Notes: a model not told the origin generated them from the sequence alone. 64,000 nt of DNA from Streptomyces spinosus (GCF_020400655.1 NZ_JAINRC010000028.1:24409-88408); one strand, 5' to 3'; positions 35,815 through 45,694 are shown, counted from the first letter of the stretch. Made by a program: numbers and translations.

Positions 35815-35851
35815 GGCATTCCTCCTAGGGAAGCGGTGGGGGTGCTCTGTT

Positions 35852-35879
35852 CCGGGACCGGTTCCGGAACCGGTCCCGG
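35852..35879. promoter_or_regulatory. 28-bp perfect palindrome, candidate LacI-type operator
   Basis: Arm CCGGGACCGGTTCC (35852-35865) followed directly by its exact complement (35866-35879). The centre TTCC|GGAA and internal GGTTCCGGAACC have the even, C-G-centred symmetry of LacI-family sites. It lies just upstream of the DUF1996 gene and 266 bp before the divergent LacI-type gene; the rest of 35815-36144 shows a TTGACA at 36054 without a clear -10. Confidence 0.6.
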
Positions 35880-36144
35880 TCCTTACCGTGAGTGAAGCGA
35901 CGTGTCATGGTGCCGTCAATACTTCGCGCAATCCGGGATCCGGCGAGCTTCACCGCCTTCAGGAGTTGACGGGTCCGTCGTCCCCCGGGTCATGGTCGCC
36001 GGACGCCCGTCGGGGCCGGGCACCGTCCGGGCCTGGTCCGCGACGTCAGGGTGTTGACATCGCGGCGACGCCGCTGTTTCACTCGGCGTCACACGGGTGG
36101 TCCTGCTGCCGGTCACGGCGTGTCCCGCGCGGCGGAGGTGTGCG

Positions 36145-37146
<1,002 letters not shown>

Positions 37147-37813
37147 GCGCCGGCTACCGAACGGCCGCAACCGCTTCGGTCGTCGCCGGGAAGAAGCAAG
37201 AAGCCGACGTGGCCGGGCCGGCGCCCGCACACTGGCCCGGTGGTCGGGCGTCCCATGGGAGGTCGATGTGCTCGGCGAGGGCGCGGTCGACGGCCGTTCG
37301 GGGTTCGGGGACCGGGAGGAGGCGGCCCACCTTCCCTGATGCGCAGGGCGGCGAGCTGAGCGGCGGGCAGCCGCCCCACCGTGCGGCTGCCCGCCAGGCG
37401 TGCCGGCGCGGCGCCCCCGGCGGGGACGTTGCGACCGGACTCGGGGACCGGCCGCGACGCCCCTGCCCGGAGGACATGCACGACGGGCGTGATCATGTGC
37501 GACTGCTTCCGCCGGCCGAATCGGCCCGGACGGTCGAGCCGCACCGGGAATGCCCGGCGGACAGGTGTGGTTGAACCGTGCGTCATGGTGAAGGGGACAG
37601 TGTCCCCGGGCCTCATCCATCGCATGCGAGGACGATCGTCCGGCTGAAGCCTCGCATTGCCTTTCGCCGCGTAGGCGACCGCCCTTCACCATCACACCCC
37701 TTCGGGGGTTCCGCCCCGGCCGGCTCGCTGGCCGGGGTTCGGTGCGTCAGTCCCTTCTCGGCGGCACACCCGGCGGAGCGGGAGACGACGCGAGCGGGTG
37801 TGCCGTCCGGGTG
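37147..37813. other. Intergenic region between converging genes, possible remnant
   Basis: About 670 bases. On the minus strand, roughly 37160-37340, the peptide GRLLPVPEPRTAVDRALAEH looks coding-like and ends in frame at 37154, but no start or family is recognised. Hairpins occur near 37696-37737. Confidence 0.35.
37714..37737 (-). terminator. Hairpin after the SDR gene
   Basis: CCCCGGCC (37714-37721) and GGCCGGGG (37730-37737), 8-bp stem and 8-nt loop, 76 nt downstream of the minus-strand SDR stop. A smaller CCCC/GGGG hairpin with a TTC loop lies at 37697-37707. Confidence 0.5.
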
Positions 37814-38608
37814 TCACGGGACGAGAGAGGTGAGGGTGCCTCCTTCGACCTTCAGTGCCGCGCCGGTGGTGGCCGAGGCCCGGTCGGAGCTGGTGAAGAG
37901 GATGAGGTCGGCGACCTCGGAGGGCTCGATCAGCCGCTGGATCAAGGACGTCGGGCGGAAGCGGGCGATGAACTCGCGCTGCGCGGCGTCGAAGGACTCC
38001 GCCTCGGGGATGAGGGCGGTGATGTATTCCTCGATGCCTTCGGTGTGGGTGGGTCCGGGCAGTACCGAGTTGACGGTGACACCGGTGCCAGCCGCGGCCT
38101 TGGCCAGGCCGCTGGCCACCGCCAGCAGGGCGGTCTTGGTCACGCCGTAGTGGACCATGTCCAGGGGTGTGTCGATGGCCGTCTCGCTGGAGACGAACAC
38201 GACGCGCCCGAAACCGCGCGCCATCATGCCCGGCATGTACTGGCGGGCCAGGCGTACGCCACTGAGGACGTTGACCTCGAAGAAGCGACGCCACTCCTCG
38301 TCGGGGATCTCCAGAACCGGGGTCGAGGCGAAGATGCCGGTGTTGTTGACCAGGACATCAACCTGCGGGACCGCCTCCAGCAGCGCCTGAGCGCCTTCGG
38401 CGGTGGCGACGTCCGCGGCGGCGGTGACGATGTCGGCGCCGGGAACGCGCTCGCGGATGCCATCGGCCGCCGCCTCCAGGCGGGCCTTGTCGCGGCCGTT
38501 GAGGACCGTACGGGCCCCGGCCCGAGCGAACGCCTCAGCGGTGGCCAGGCCGATTCCCAGCGTCGATCCGGTGATCAAAGCGGTACGGCCGGTGAAGTCG
38601 ATCTGCAT
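37814..38608 (-). CDS. SDR family oxidoreductase
   Basis: 264-aa classical SDR. Cofactor motif TGSTLGIGLATAE, NNTGIFAS (the usual NNAG with Ala replaced by Thr), catalytic Ser in VVFVSSETAI, Tyr-x3-Lys in VHYGVTKTALLA, and C-terminal GAALKVEGGTL. Arg in NGRDKARL suggests NADP(H). AGGGA precedes the ATG. It is divergent from a TetR gene, with three 20-bp operators between them, so it is probably derepressed by a TetR ligand. Confidence 0.92.
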   Translation of the reverse strand: MQIDFTGRTALITGSTLGIGLATAEAFARAGARTVLNGRDKARLEAAADGIRERVPGADIVTAAADVATAEGAQALLEAVPQVDVLVNNTGIFASTPVLEIPDEEWRRFFEVNVLSGVRLARQYMPGMMARGFGRVVFVSSETAIDTPLDMVHYGVTKTALLAVASGLAKAAAGTGVTVNSVLPGPTHTEGIEEYITALIPEAESFDAAQREFIARFRPTSLIQRLIEPSEVADLILFTSSDRASATTGAALKVEGGTLTSLVP

Positions 38609-38666
38609 GGTGTTTCCCTGGATGAGTGCGGCGGTGGTCCGGTCGGGCAGACCAGCCGGACCAGAT

Positions 38667-38744
38667 TGAGACGGAACGTTCTCACTCACTATGAGACGGA
38701 GCGTTCTCTCTGTCAAACCTTGTTAGTGAGAACGTTCCGTCTCA
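38667..38744. promoter_or_regulatory. Three TetR-type operators
   Basis: TGAGACGGAACGTTCTCACT at 38667-38686; a variant TGAGACGGAGCGTTCTCTCT at 38692-38711; and the exact reverse complement of the first at 38725-38744. Each has a GAACGTTC-like centre. They fill the region between the divergent SDR and TetR genes. Confidence 0.8.
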
Positions 38745-38789
38745 TAATGGTGGCGACCCCGTTCACCCCGACCTGAGGAGGACCTTCCC

Positions 38790-39371
38790 GTGGCGCGACG
38801 CTCGGCGGAGGAAACACGGCGACACATCCTGGAGATCGCGGGCGACCTCTTCTACACACGAGGCGTCCGCGCGGTCGGCATGGACCTGGTCATCAGCAGC
38901 GCCCAGGTGGCCAACGCGACGCTCTATCGCCAGTTCGCGACCAAGGACGACCTGGTCACCGCCTACCTCGTCACCCGCAACGAGCACTGGTGGCAGCGCC
39001 TACGCGAAGCCGCCGCCGGCGCGCCGGACGCCCGGGCGAGGGTCCGGGCACTGTTCGACCTCATCCGCCAGGACATGGCCACCCCTGGCTACCGCGGCTG
39101 CGCCACACTCAACATCACCAGCGAGTTCCCCGACGCGGACCACCCCGCCCACACCGCCGCCATCGCGCACAAGACCGAAGTACAGGCCTGGCTGCGCGAC
39201 CAGCTCCGCGAGGCCGGCGACCCGGATCCCGATGACACGGCCGGCAAGCTCCTGGTCATCCTCGACGGCGCACAGGTCCTGGCAGCCGCCATGGGGACCG
39301 ACGCCCCCGGTGACCACATGATCCAGCTCGCCGAACAGCTCCTCGACACCCGGCTGCCCGCCACGCCCTGA
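38790..39371 (+). CDS. TetR/AcrR family transcriptional regulator
   Basis: 193-aa regulator with N-terminal HTH (RRHILEIAGDLFYTRGVRAV, SSAQVANATLYRQFATKDDL) and a C-terminal domain of the TetR_C type seen in small repressors (RARVRALFDLIRQDM, GYRGCATLNITSEFPD). GTG 38790 has AGGAGG 8 nt upstream. It most likely binds the three operators just upstream and represses itself and the divergent SDR. The Cys in RGCATLN could be ligand- or redox-relevant, but this is open. Confidence 0.9.
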   Translation: MARRSAEETRRHILEIAGDLFYTRGVRAVGMDLVISSAQVANATLYRQFATKDDLVTAYLVTRNEHWWQRLREAAAGAPDARARVRALFDLIRQDMATPGYRGCATLNITSEFPDADHPAHTAAIAHKTEVQAWLRDQLREAGDPDPDDTAGKLLVILDGAQVLAAAMGTDAPGDHMIQLAEQLLDTRLPATP

Positions 39372-39373
39372 GC

Positions 39374-39392
39374 CCGCCGACTTGACCGGCGG
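39374..39392 (+). terminator. Hairpin after the TetR gene
   Basis: CCGCCG (39374-39379) and CGGCGG (39387-39392) with a 7-nt loop, directly after the stop codon. Confidence 0.45.
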
Positions 39393-39750
39393 TCTGCCAG
39401 ACGGCCGTGTTTCGGCCTATCAGCGACTGGACCGTCGCCACCCCTGACCGCTCCCGGACCGGCTCGCCCGCCCTCCCGGTTCGGTGCGGGCGGGGAGGTG
39501 TGACCCGGGGCGCCGATGGTCGTGCACCTCGGCGTGCACCGGCCCTCCCTCTCGGGCGGCCGGAGAGTCACCAAGCACCGCCAGGACCACGACGAGTTGG
39601 TGGTACGGGGCCCGGCCCAACTCGCCGGGGGCCCACGCGGCCAGGCGTGACGCCTGGCACAGAAGACACGCGCCGGATCGTCATCCGGCGCGACAACGCT
39701 CGGGCTACGGCGACTTCGTCCACGCCGACGGCACGTACGCCGAGCTCCTC

Positions 39751-39859
39751 GCACTCGCCCAGGACCGCTGACGCACCTTCCCGGGACCGCTGACGCACTC
39801 GCCCAGGACCGCTGACGCACCTTCCCGGGACCGCTGACGCACTCGCCAGGACCGCTGAC
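39751..39859. repeat. 22-bp tandem repeat, five units of two alternating types
   Basis: Units at 39751, 39773, 39795, 39817 (22 bp each) and 39839 (21 bp). Type A reads GCACTCGCCC...CGCTGAC and type B GCACCTTCCC...CGCTGAC, in the order A-B-A-B-A, so the higher-order period is 44 bp. The first unit forms the in-frame end (ALAQDR-stop) of a remnant ORF. Confidence 0.88.
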
Positions 39860-40218
39860 GCGGCCGGGGCGACTCCCTCCACCCGCGGGGCGCCGCGACG
39901 ACGGTGAAGCGGCGAGCGGGGCGCGGTCGCCGGCCACCCGCCGGGTCACGGTGAGCGGCGGGTGGCCGTACCCGGGGTGAAGCCGGAGCCGACCGTCGGC
40001 CGCCTGGAAAAGCACGTGTTCAACGCCTCTACCACGCCCCGGGCTCGGCGCCCCTCCTGCCAGCCGGGCCCGGCCCCTTCTCGCGCCCGGGGGCCGCCCG
40101 GGACGCCGGCGCGGTCGGGTGACTCGAAACCCGGGATCGGGGAACCGGAAGAGATGCCCTGCCCGTAAAAGGAGGGGCGGGTCTGAGGACGCCCGGCTCC
40201 CTCACCGGAAGAAGGACC

Positions 40219-40842
40219 ATGATGGTGCACGAAGACGACAGTGGGCAGGCCACGCCGAACACCCCGGGCACGCGCTCCGACGGCGACGACGTGACACGCC
40301 GCCGTCCGCTGCGCGAGCAGCACGTCGAGGAGACGGTCGAGGTCGCGGTGCCGGTCCGCACGGCCTACAACCAGTGGACGCAGTTCAAGACGTTCCCGCG
40401 CTTCTCGACCGTGGTGCGCGACGTCGAGCAGATCAGGCCCACCGTCACCGCGTGGACCATCGGCTACGGCCCCCTGCGTCACCGTTTCGCGGTCGAGATC
40501 GTGGAACAGGACCCTGACGCCTACCTGGCCTGGCGTGGCCTGGAGCAGCACCCCACCCACCAGGGCGAGGTCGAGTTCAGGGCGACGGAGTCCGGCGGTA
40601 CCGCCATCACGGTCCGGATGCTCCTCCAACCGCAGGGGGCCGCGAAGGTCCTCACCCGCTCGTCCAAGGTCGTGGGGCTGACCGCCCGGCTGGTGCGCGG
40701 GGAACTGGTGAGCTTCAAGCGCTTCATCGAAGGGCTCGGTCAGGAGGGCGGCGCCTGGCGCGGCACCATCCGCAACGGCCGGGTCCAGCACGACACCCCG
40801 GAACCGCCCAGGAGCCGTGTCGCCCAGTGGCCCGTCGGCTGA
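40219..40842 (+). CDS. SRPBCC family protein (polyketide cyclase/START-like)
   Basis: 207-aa protein with a SRPBCC fold from about residue 36: EETVEVAVPVRTAYNQWTQF, FPRFSTVVRDVEQI, RHRFAVEIVEQDPDAYLAWR and a closing helix VSFKRFIEG. The group binds hydrophobic ligands in a deep cavity; Streptomyces has many such proteins of unknown role, often with stress-related genes. The first 35 residues and last 30 are charged and probably disordered. AAGGA fits the second of two adjacent ATGs (40222). It lies 36 nt before the FdhF-like gene, so the two are likely co-transcribed. Confidence 0.82.
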   Translation: MMVHEDDSGQATPNTPGTRSDGDDVTRRRPLREQHVEETVEVAVPVRTAYNQWTQFKTFPRFSTVVRDVEQIRPTVTAWTIGYGPLRHRFAVEIVEQDPDAYLAWRGLEQHPTHQGEVEFRATESGGTAITVRMLLQPQGAAKVLTRSSKVVGLTARLVRGELVSFKRFIEGLGQEGGAWRGTIRNGRVQHDTPEPPRSRVAQWPVG

Positions 40843-40878
40843 CCCGCATACCGCACACGGCAAGAGAAAGGCCAAGCG

Positions 40879-43191
40879 ATGCAGAACCCGCCCGGTGAGG
40901 AGCCGGAGACCTCCCTCTCCGTGACACCGCCGAAGAAGTGGGCGGCCGGTGTTCCCGCCGTCGTGCACGCGCTGGAGTACTCCCTGGAGCAGACCTCCCC
41001 GCGCAAGACCGGGGTCGACCTGCTCACCATGAACCAGGTGGGCGGGATCGACTGCCCCGGCTGCGCGTGGGCGGACCCCGCCCCGGGCCGGCGCCATCGC
41101 AACGAGTACTGCGAGAACGGCGCCAAGCACATCAACGACGAGGCCACGACGCGCCGGATCACCGCCGACTTCTTCCGCGAGCACAGCGTGTCCGATCTGG
41201 CCGCCCGCTCCGACATGTGGCTCAACCAGCAGGGCCGGCTCACCGAGCCGATGATCAAACGGCCCGGGTCGGACCACTACGAGCCCATCGGCTGGAACGA
41301 CGCCCTGGGCGTCCTCGCGCAGGAACTGAAGGGGCTGGACTCACCCGACGAGGCGGTCTTCTACACCTCCGGCCGGGCCAGCAACGAGGCCGCCTTCGTC
41401 TTCCAGCTCTTCGCCCGCGCCTACGGCACCAACAACCTGCCCGACTGCAGCAACATGTGCCACGAGTCCAGCGGCTTCGCCCTGAACGAGACGCTGGGCG
41501 TCGGCAAGGGCACCGTCAGTCTCGACGACCTCCACCACGCGGACCTGATCTTCCTGGTGGGGCAGAACCCGGGCAGCAATCACCCGCGGCAGCTCTCCGC
41601 CCTGGAGGAGGCCAAGCGCAACGGCGGCCGCATCGTGGCGGTGAACCCGTTGCCGGAGGCGGGGCTGCGACGCTTCAAGAACCCGCAGAAGCCGCGCGGT
41701 GTCGTCGGCCGGGGCACCCAGATCGCCGACCGGTTCCTGCACATCAAGCCGGGCGGGGACCTCGCCCTGTTCCAGGCACTGAACCGGCTGTTGCTGGAGG
41801 CGGAGGACGCGCGTCCCGGCACCGTCCTGGACCACGACTTCATCGACGCCCACACCTCCGGTTTCGAGGAGTTCGCCCGGCACGCCCGCACCGTCGACTG
41901 GGACGACGTGCGCGCGGCGACGGGACTGACCCGCGAGGAGATCGAGAAGGTCCGCGACGAGGTCCTGCGGAGCGAACGCGTCATCGTGTGCTGGGCGATG
42001 GGCATCACCCAGCACAAGCACGGCGTTCCCACCATCCGGGAGATCGTCAACTTCCTGATGCTGCGCGGCAACCTCGGGCGCGCGGGCACGGGCGCCTGCC
42101 CGGTGCGCGGCCATAGCAACGTCCAGGGCGACCGCACCATGGGCATCTGGGAGCAGATGCCGGACACCTTCCTGGACGCCCTCCAGGAGGAGTTCGGCTT
42201 CGATCCGCCGCGTGCGCACGGCCTGGACTCGGTCAACTCGATCAAGGCGATGCTGGAGGGCCGCGTCAAGGTCTTCCTCGCCCTGGCCGGCAACTTCGTG
42301 CGCGCGGCACCCGACAGCGAGGTCACCGAGAAGGCGATGCGTTCGTGCCGGCTGACCGCCCACATCTCCACCAAGCTCAACCGCTCGCACACCGTCTGCG
42401 GCGACACCGCCCTGATCCTGCCGACGCTGGGACGCACCGAGCGTGATGTCCAGGCCGACGGCGAGCAGTTCGTCACCGTCGAGAACTCCATGAGCGAGGT
42501 GCACACCTCCCGGGGACGGCTCGAACCGGCCTCGCACATGCTGCTGAGCGAGGTCGCCATCCTGTGCCGGCTCGCCCGGCTGACCCTCGGCGGCGAGGGG
42601 GACGTCCCCTGGGGTAAGTTCGAGGGCGACTACAACACCATCCGCGACAGCATCTCCCGGATCGTGCCGGGCTTCCACGACTTCAACGCCCGGGTGACCC
42701 GTCCGGGAGGCTTCCAGCTACCCAACCCGGTCAACGAGGGCGTGTTCAGGACCGAGACCGGCAAGGCCCGGTTCACCTGCAACGAGCGGGTGGTCCCCCG
42801 GGCCCCCGAGGGTCACCTGCTGCTACAGACCTTGCGCTCGCACGACCAGTGGAACACCGTGCCGTACACCAACAACGACCGCTACCGCGGCATCCACGGC
42901 AGCCGCCACGTCGTCCTCGTCAACCCGGCCGACCTGTCCGAACTCGGCCTCGCCCAGGGCGATCGCGTGGACCTGGTGAGCGTCTGGCAGGACGGCACCG
43001 AGCGCCGGGCCGAGAACTTCGAGGTCGTGTCCTACCCGGCGGCCAAGGGTTCGGCCGCCGCCTACTACCCGGAGACGAACGTCCTGGTGCCGCTCGACAG
43101 CGTCGCCGACGCAAGCAACCAGCCCACGTCGAAGGGCATCGTCGTCCGCCTCGAACCCACGGGCGACCGATCCCGGCCGGCCCCCGTCTGA
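40879..43191 (+). CDS. FdhF/YdeP family molybdopterin oxidoreductase
   Basis: 770-aa cytoplasmic molybdopterin-guanine-dinucleotide enzyme related to formate dehydrogenase alpha subunits (TIGR01701/YdeP type). N-terminal Cys motif GIDCPGCAWADP...YCENGAKH replaces the standard four-Cys iron-sulfur site. Mo-cofactor parts: FYTSGRASNEAAF, NNLPDCSNMCHESSGFAL, FLVGQNPGSNHPRQL, LRGNLGRAGTGACPVRGHSN, and the C-terminal molydopterin-binding domain from about residue 650. The Cys in NMCHESSG would be in the place of the Mo ligand. Substrate unknown; E. coli YdeP is linked to acid resistance. A strong hairpin follows. Confidence 0.88.
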   Translation: MQNPPGEEPETSLSVTPPKKWAAGVPAVVHALEYSLEQTSPRKTGVDLLTMNQVGGIDCPGCAWADPAPGRRHRNEYCENGAKHINDEATTRRITADFFREHSVSDLAARSDMWLNQQGRLTEPMIKRPGSDHYEPIGWNDALGVLAQELKGLDSPDEAVFYTSGRASNEAAFVFQLFARAYGTNNLPDCSNMCHESSGFALNETLGVGKGTVSLDDLHHADLIFLVGQNPGSNHPRQLSALEEAKRNGGRIVAVNPLPEAGLRRFKNPQKPRGVVGRGTQIADRFLHIKPGGDLALFQALNRLLLEAEDARPGTVLDHDFIDAHTSGFEEFARHARTVDWDDVRAATGLTREEIEKVRDEVLRSERVIVCWAMGITQHKHGVPTIREIVNFLMLRGNLGRAGTGACPVRGHSNVQGDRTMGIWEQMPDTFLDALQEEFGFDPPRAHGLDSVNSIKAMLEGRVKVFLALAGNFVRAAPDSEVTEKAMRSCRLTAHISTKLNRSHTVCGDTALILPTLGRTERDVQADGEQFVTVENSMSEVHTSRGRLEPASHMLLSEVAILCRLARLTLGGEGDVPWGKFEGDYNTIRDSISRIVPGFHDFNARVTRPGGFQLPNPVNEGVFRTETGKARFTCNERVVPRAPEGHLLLQTLRSHDQWNTVPYTNNDRYRGIHGSRHVVLVNPADLSELGLAQGDRVDLVSVWQDGTERRAENFEVVSYPAAKGSAAAYYPETNVLVPLDSVADASNQPTSKGIVVRLEPTGDRSRPAPV

Positions 43192-43214
43192 CCAAGACCG
43201 ACGACGCCACACCC

Positions 43215-43250
43215 CGGCGGGGCCCCGCCGACACATGCGGGGCCCCGCCG
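43215..43250 (+). terminator. Terminator of the SRPBCC-FdhF unit
   Basis: CGGCGGGGCCCCG (43215-43227) pairs with CGGGGCCCCGCCG (43238-43250), 13-bp stem and 10-nt loop, 23 nt after the stop. Each arm is itself palindromic. Confidence 0.85.
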
Positions 43251-43401
43251 TCCGTCTGGCCGTTGCCGGGCTCTGCTGCGCCGGACCTCGTACGTGTCCG
43301 CTCTCGGTCGGTCAGGGTGCGGCCGAGTATGCCGGCACACGTGGCGGGGGCCGATGCGGCGAAGTGATGTCGGACAGTGTCGAAATCGACCGGCCGCGCG
43401 C

Positions 43402-44499
43402 CTAAGGATGGAGGGCTTCTCGTCGGCCTGTGGCGGCGGACCGTACGATCGCGTCAAGGAGTCGGTGGCGCTTGACGGCGTGGGTGAAGTCCGGGGCGGC
43501 AGCCGTTCCGTGGATCAGGTCGTCCCGGATCGCGGCGTAGGCGTGCGCCAGCGTGTGGATCACTGTTCCGGCCAGGCCGGGATAGTCGTCGTAGCCGCTG
43601 GGCAGCGTGACCTCCGCAGGCCGGCCGCCGCCGCGTGTGCCACGCACCGTGACCGGACCGATGTGCGGGAACTCCGCGGCGGTGATCTCGAGTCTCCCCT
43701 CCGTGCCGTCGATGATCAAGCAGAACCCTGCGCCCGATGCCGCGCCTCCACGGTGGTGGACGGACAGGACCGCCCCGCCCGCCACGGTGCCCGAGATCGC
43801 GATCTGGTCCTCGGCGGTCATCGGAACGACCTGCCCGGTGCGCCCGAGGGGAACCCGGCGGCGCCGGGTCGCGGTCGTGGCGACCACTTCCCGAAGCTCG
43901 CCGACGACCATCGACACCAGGTCGATCGCGTGTCCGAACGCGATGGTCAGCATCGTGGCCCCGAGCTCGCGGTCGAGCGTGTAGACCATGTTCGCAGACA
44001 CCGGAGTGCCCCATTCGGTCGAAGACGCCACGACGGTGGCGGAGAGCACTTCCCCCACGAATCCTTCGGACACGAGGTCGGCCAGCCGGCGGAAGGCAGG
44101 CGAGGAGCGTCCCTGAAGACCGACGAAGGTGCGCGTCGTCCCGGCGGCACGCTCCATCTCCTCGGCCTCGCGCAGGTCGACGCCGAGCGGCCACTCGGAG
44201 AGCACCGGCACGCCTGCCTTCAGCACGGGCAACACGAGTTCGCGGTGCCGAGGCACTTTGACGGCGACCACGACGAGGTCGACGTTCTCGTCGCCGGCGA
44301 GCTGCTCGACCGACGTGTACGCGGGTACGCCGTACGCCGCTCCCGCGGCCCGGGCCGAGGCTTCGGAGCTCGCCGCCAGCGCGCGAAGCTCGATCCCGTC
44401 GACCGCGTTCAGCGCGGGCAGGTGAGCCCCGGCCGCCCAGCCTCCCGTGGCGCTCAGGCCGACGATGCCGACGCCGATCGGTTCACGGGGGTCAGGCAT
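43402..44499 (-). CDS. Gfo/Idh/MocA family oxidoreductase
   Basis: 365-aa NAD(P)-binding protein. Rossmann motif GVGIVGLSATGGWAAGAHLP, VDLVVVAVKVPRH, then SEWPLG where the classic family motif is EKP; the catalytic Lys is therefore replaced by Trp, as in Gal80-like relatives. The C-terminal alpha/beta domain follows (HAIDLVSMVVGELREVV, ISGTVAGGAVLSVHHRGG). It may have a regulatory or non-standard catalytic role. It overlaps the SnoaL-like gene by 8 bp, suggesting coupled translation. Confidence 0.88.
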   Translation of the reverse strand: MPDPREPIGVGIVGLSATGGWAAGAHLPALNAVDGIELRALAASSEASARAAGAAYGVPAYTSVEQLAGDENVDLVVVAVKVPRHRELVLPVLKAGVPVLSEWPLGVDLREAEEMERAAGTTRTFVGLQGRSSPAFRRLADLVSEGFVGEVLSATVVASSTEWGTPVSANMVYTLDRELGATMLTIAFGHAIDLVSMVVGELREVVATTATRRRRVPLGRTGQVVPMTAEDQIAISGTVAGGAVLSVHHRGGAASGAGFCLIIDGTEGRLEITAAEFPHIGPVTVRGTRGGGRPAEVTLPSGYDDYPGLAGTVIHTLAHAYAAIRDDLIHGTAAAPDFTHAVKRHRLLDAIVRSAATGRREALHP

Positions 44500-44884
44500 C
44501 GAGCTGCCGCCTCAGCGACTCGGCGTCGTGCAGAGCCGTCATGTGCACGAACCGCCCGTCACGAACCTGATAGACGGCGTACTCGACGATCTCGAACGAG
44601 GCGCCGGTGGGAGCCACGCCCAGCCACTCCTTGGCGGGCGTGCCCGTGTCGGTCAGACGGGCGGCCAGGCGATCACCGTCGACCACGATCTCCCGGGGCT
44701 CCCAGTGGAAGTCCGGGACCGCGTCGATATCGCCCTTCAGCACAGCGATGACCTGGTCCCGAGTGCCCGGCTCGCCGTTCAGGGTGGTCTCGTCGTTGAT
44801 GAACTCGTCCATGCGGGAGATCTCGTGGGCGTTGAGCGCTCCGATGTAGCGCAGGTAGAACTCGCGCAGGTCGGTGTCGGACAT
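44492..44884 (-). CDS. SnoaL-like/nuclear transport factor 2-fold protein
   Basis: 130-aa alpha+beta-barrel protein: LREFYLRYIGALNAHEISRM, FINDETTLNGEPGTRDQVIA, PDFHWEPREIVVDGDRLAAR, GTPAKEWLGVAPTGASFEI. This matches SnoaL-like ester cyclases and hydrolases, small enzymes of polyketide and other secondary routes; many members are uncharacterised. AAGGGGAT precedes the ATG. First gene of a pair with the Gfo/Idh/MocA protein. Confidence 0.83.
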   Translation of the reverse strand: MSDTDLREFYLRYIGALNAHEISRMDEFINDETTLNGEPGTRDQVIAVLKGDIDAVPDFHWEPREIVVDGDRLAARLTDTGTPAKEWLGVAPTGASFEIVEYAVYQVRDGRFVHMTALHDAESLRRQLDA

Positions 44885-45079
44885 GATCCCCTTCTTCGGC
44901 CCCCGGAGCGGAGGTCATGCTCGGTGTCCGCGACGGCCCTCGACGGTTTCCTCGCGGTGATCGTCGGCAGGGGAGGACCCGCTGCCCGAAACTTCTGTCC
45001 CGGACGGTACCGAAGTTTTGCCGCACCGTCACTGCCCTCATGCGCGGAGATGATCCCGCCGGGGGAAGAGGCGCAGGCG

Positions 45080-45661
45080 CTATGCGGGCCAGCCGAGCAA
45101 CGCCGTGTCGACGATCTCGTCGAGCTCGGCAGGACCGAGGCCGTTGGCGGCCTGCACTGCGATGCCGAAACCCATCGTCATGATGAACCGGGCAAGACGC
45201 CGAGGGTCGGCGTCACGCGGAAGATCGCCCTCGTCGACGGCGCGCCGGAAGCGCTCCTCGAGGCGAACCCCCGCGTCGTTGCGCCAGTCGACCAGCAGGT
45301 CGTGGACGGCCTGGCTGTCGCTGCTCGACGCCAGCGCACCCTGCACGGTCAGGCACCCGGAGGGGCCACCGGGAGGGGTCGTGGTGCGGACCGCTCCGTA
45401 GAGGAACGCCGAGGCCACGGCCCGCGCGGTGGGCTCCTCCAGGGCGCGCGTGACGTAGGCGGCCGGCCCCGCGCCGTAGCGCTGGAGGGCCTTGCGGAAC
45501 AACTGCTCCTTGTTGCCGAAGGCCGCGTACATGCTCGTCTTGGTGATCCCCATGGCGCCGGTCAGTTCGGCGAGGCTCGCACCTTCGTATCCGCGGGTCC
45601 AGAACACCCGCATCGCACGTTCCAGCGCCTGGTCGATGTCGAATTCTCGAGGCCGGCCCAT
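45080..45661 (-). CDS. TetR family transcriptional regulator
   Basis: 193-aa TetR regulator beginning MGRPREFDIDQALERAMRVF, with the recognition region MGITKTSMYAAFGNKEQLF. The C-terminal domain resembles TetR_C_16/YxaF-type (TPPGGPSGCLTVQGALASS). ATG 45661 is favoured by AGGG 5 nt upstream and the family's usual beginning; ATG 45685 adds eight residues. It is divergent from an aldo/keto reductase, with repeated ACCG...CGGT sites between them. Confidence 0.9.
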   Translation of the reverse strand: MGRPREFDIDQALERAMRVFWTRGYEGASLAELTGAMGITKTSMYAAFGNKEQLFRKALQRYGAGPAAYVTRALEEPTARAVASAFLYGAVRTTTPPGGPSGCLTVQGALASSSDSQAVHDLLVDWRNDAGVRLEERFRRAVDEGDLPRDADPRRLARFIMTMGFGIAVQAANGLGPAELDEIVDTALLGWPA

Positions 45662-45694
45662 GACGGCCCTGCGGGAGTCGCCCATACCAGAAGC

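Larger units (their letters stand above)
39372..40218. other. Gene-free region with repeats and a hairpin
   Basis: About 850 bases without an intact gene. Besides the 22-bp array it holds a coding-like C-terminal remnant (GYGDFVHADGTYAELLALAQ, ending at 39771). It also has a perfect 13-bp inverted repeat CGGCCACCCGCCG (39931-39943) with its complement at 39956-39968 and a 12-nt loop, which could act as a terminator. Confidence 0.5.

Noticed and set aside
36054..36082. TTGACA upstream of the LacI-type gene as a promoter
   Set aside because: No acceptable -10 sequence at 16-19 bp spacing.
39751..39859. Regular 22-bp repeats as a CRISPR array
   Set aside because: Units are contiguous with no unique spacers and no cas genes are present; it is a simple tandem repeat.
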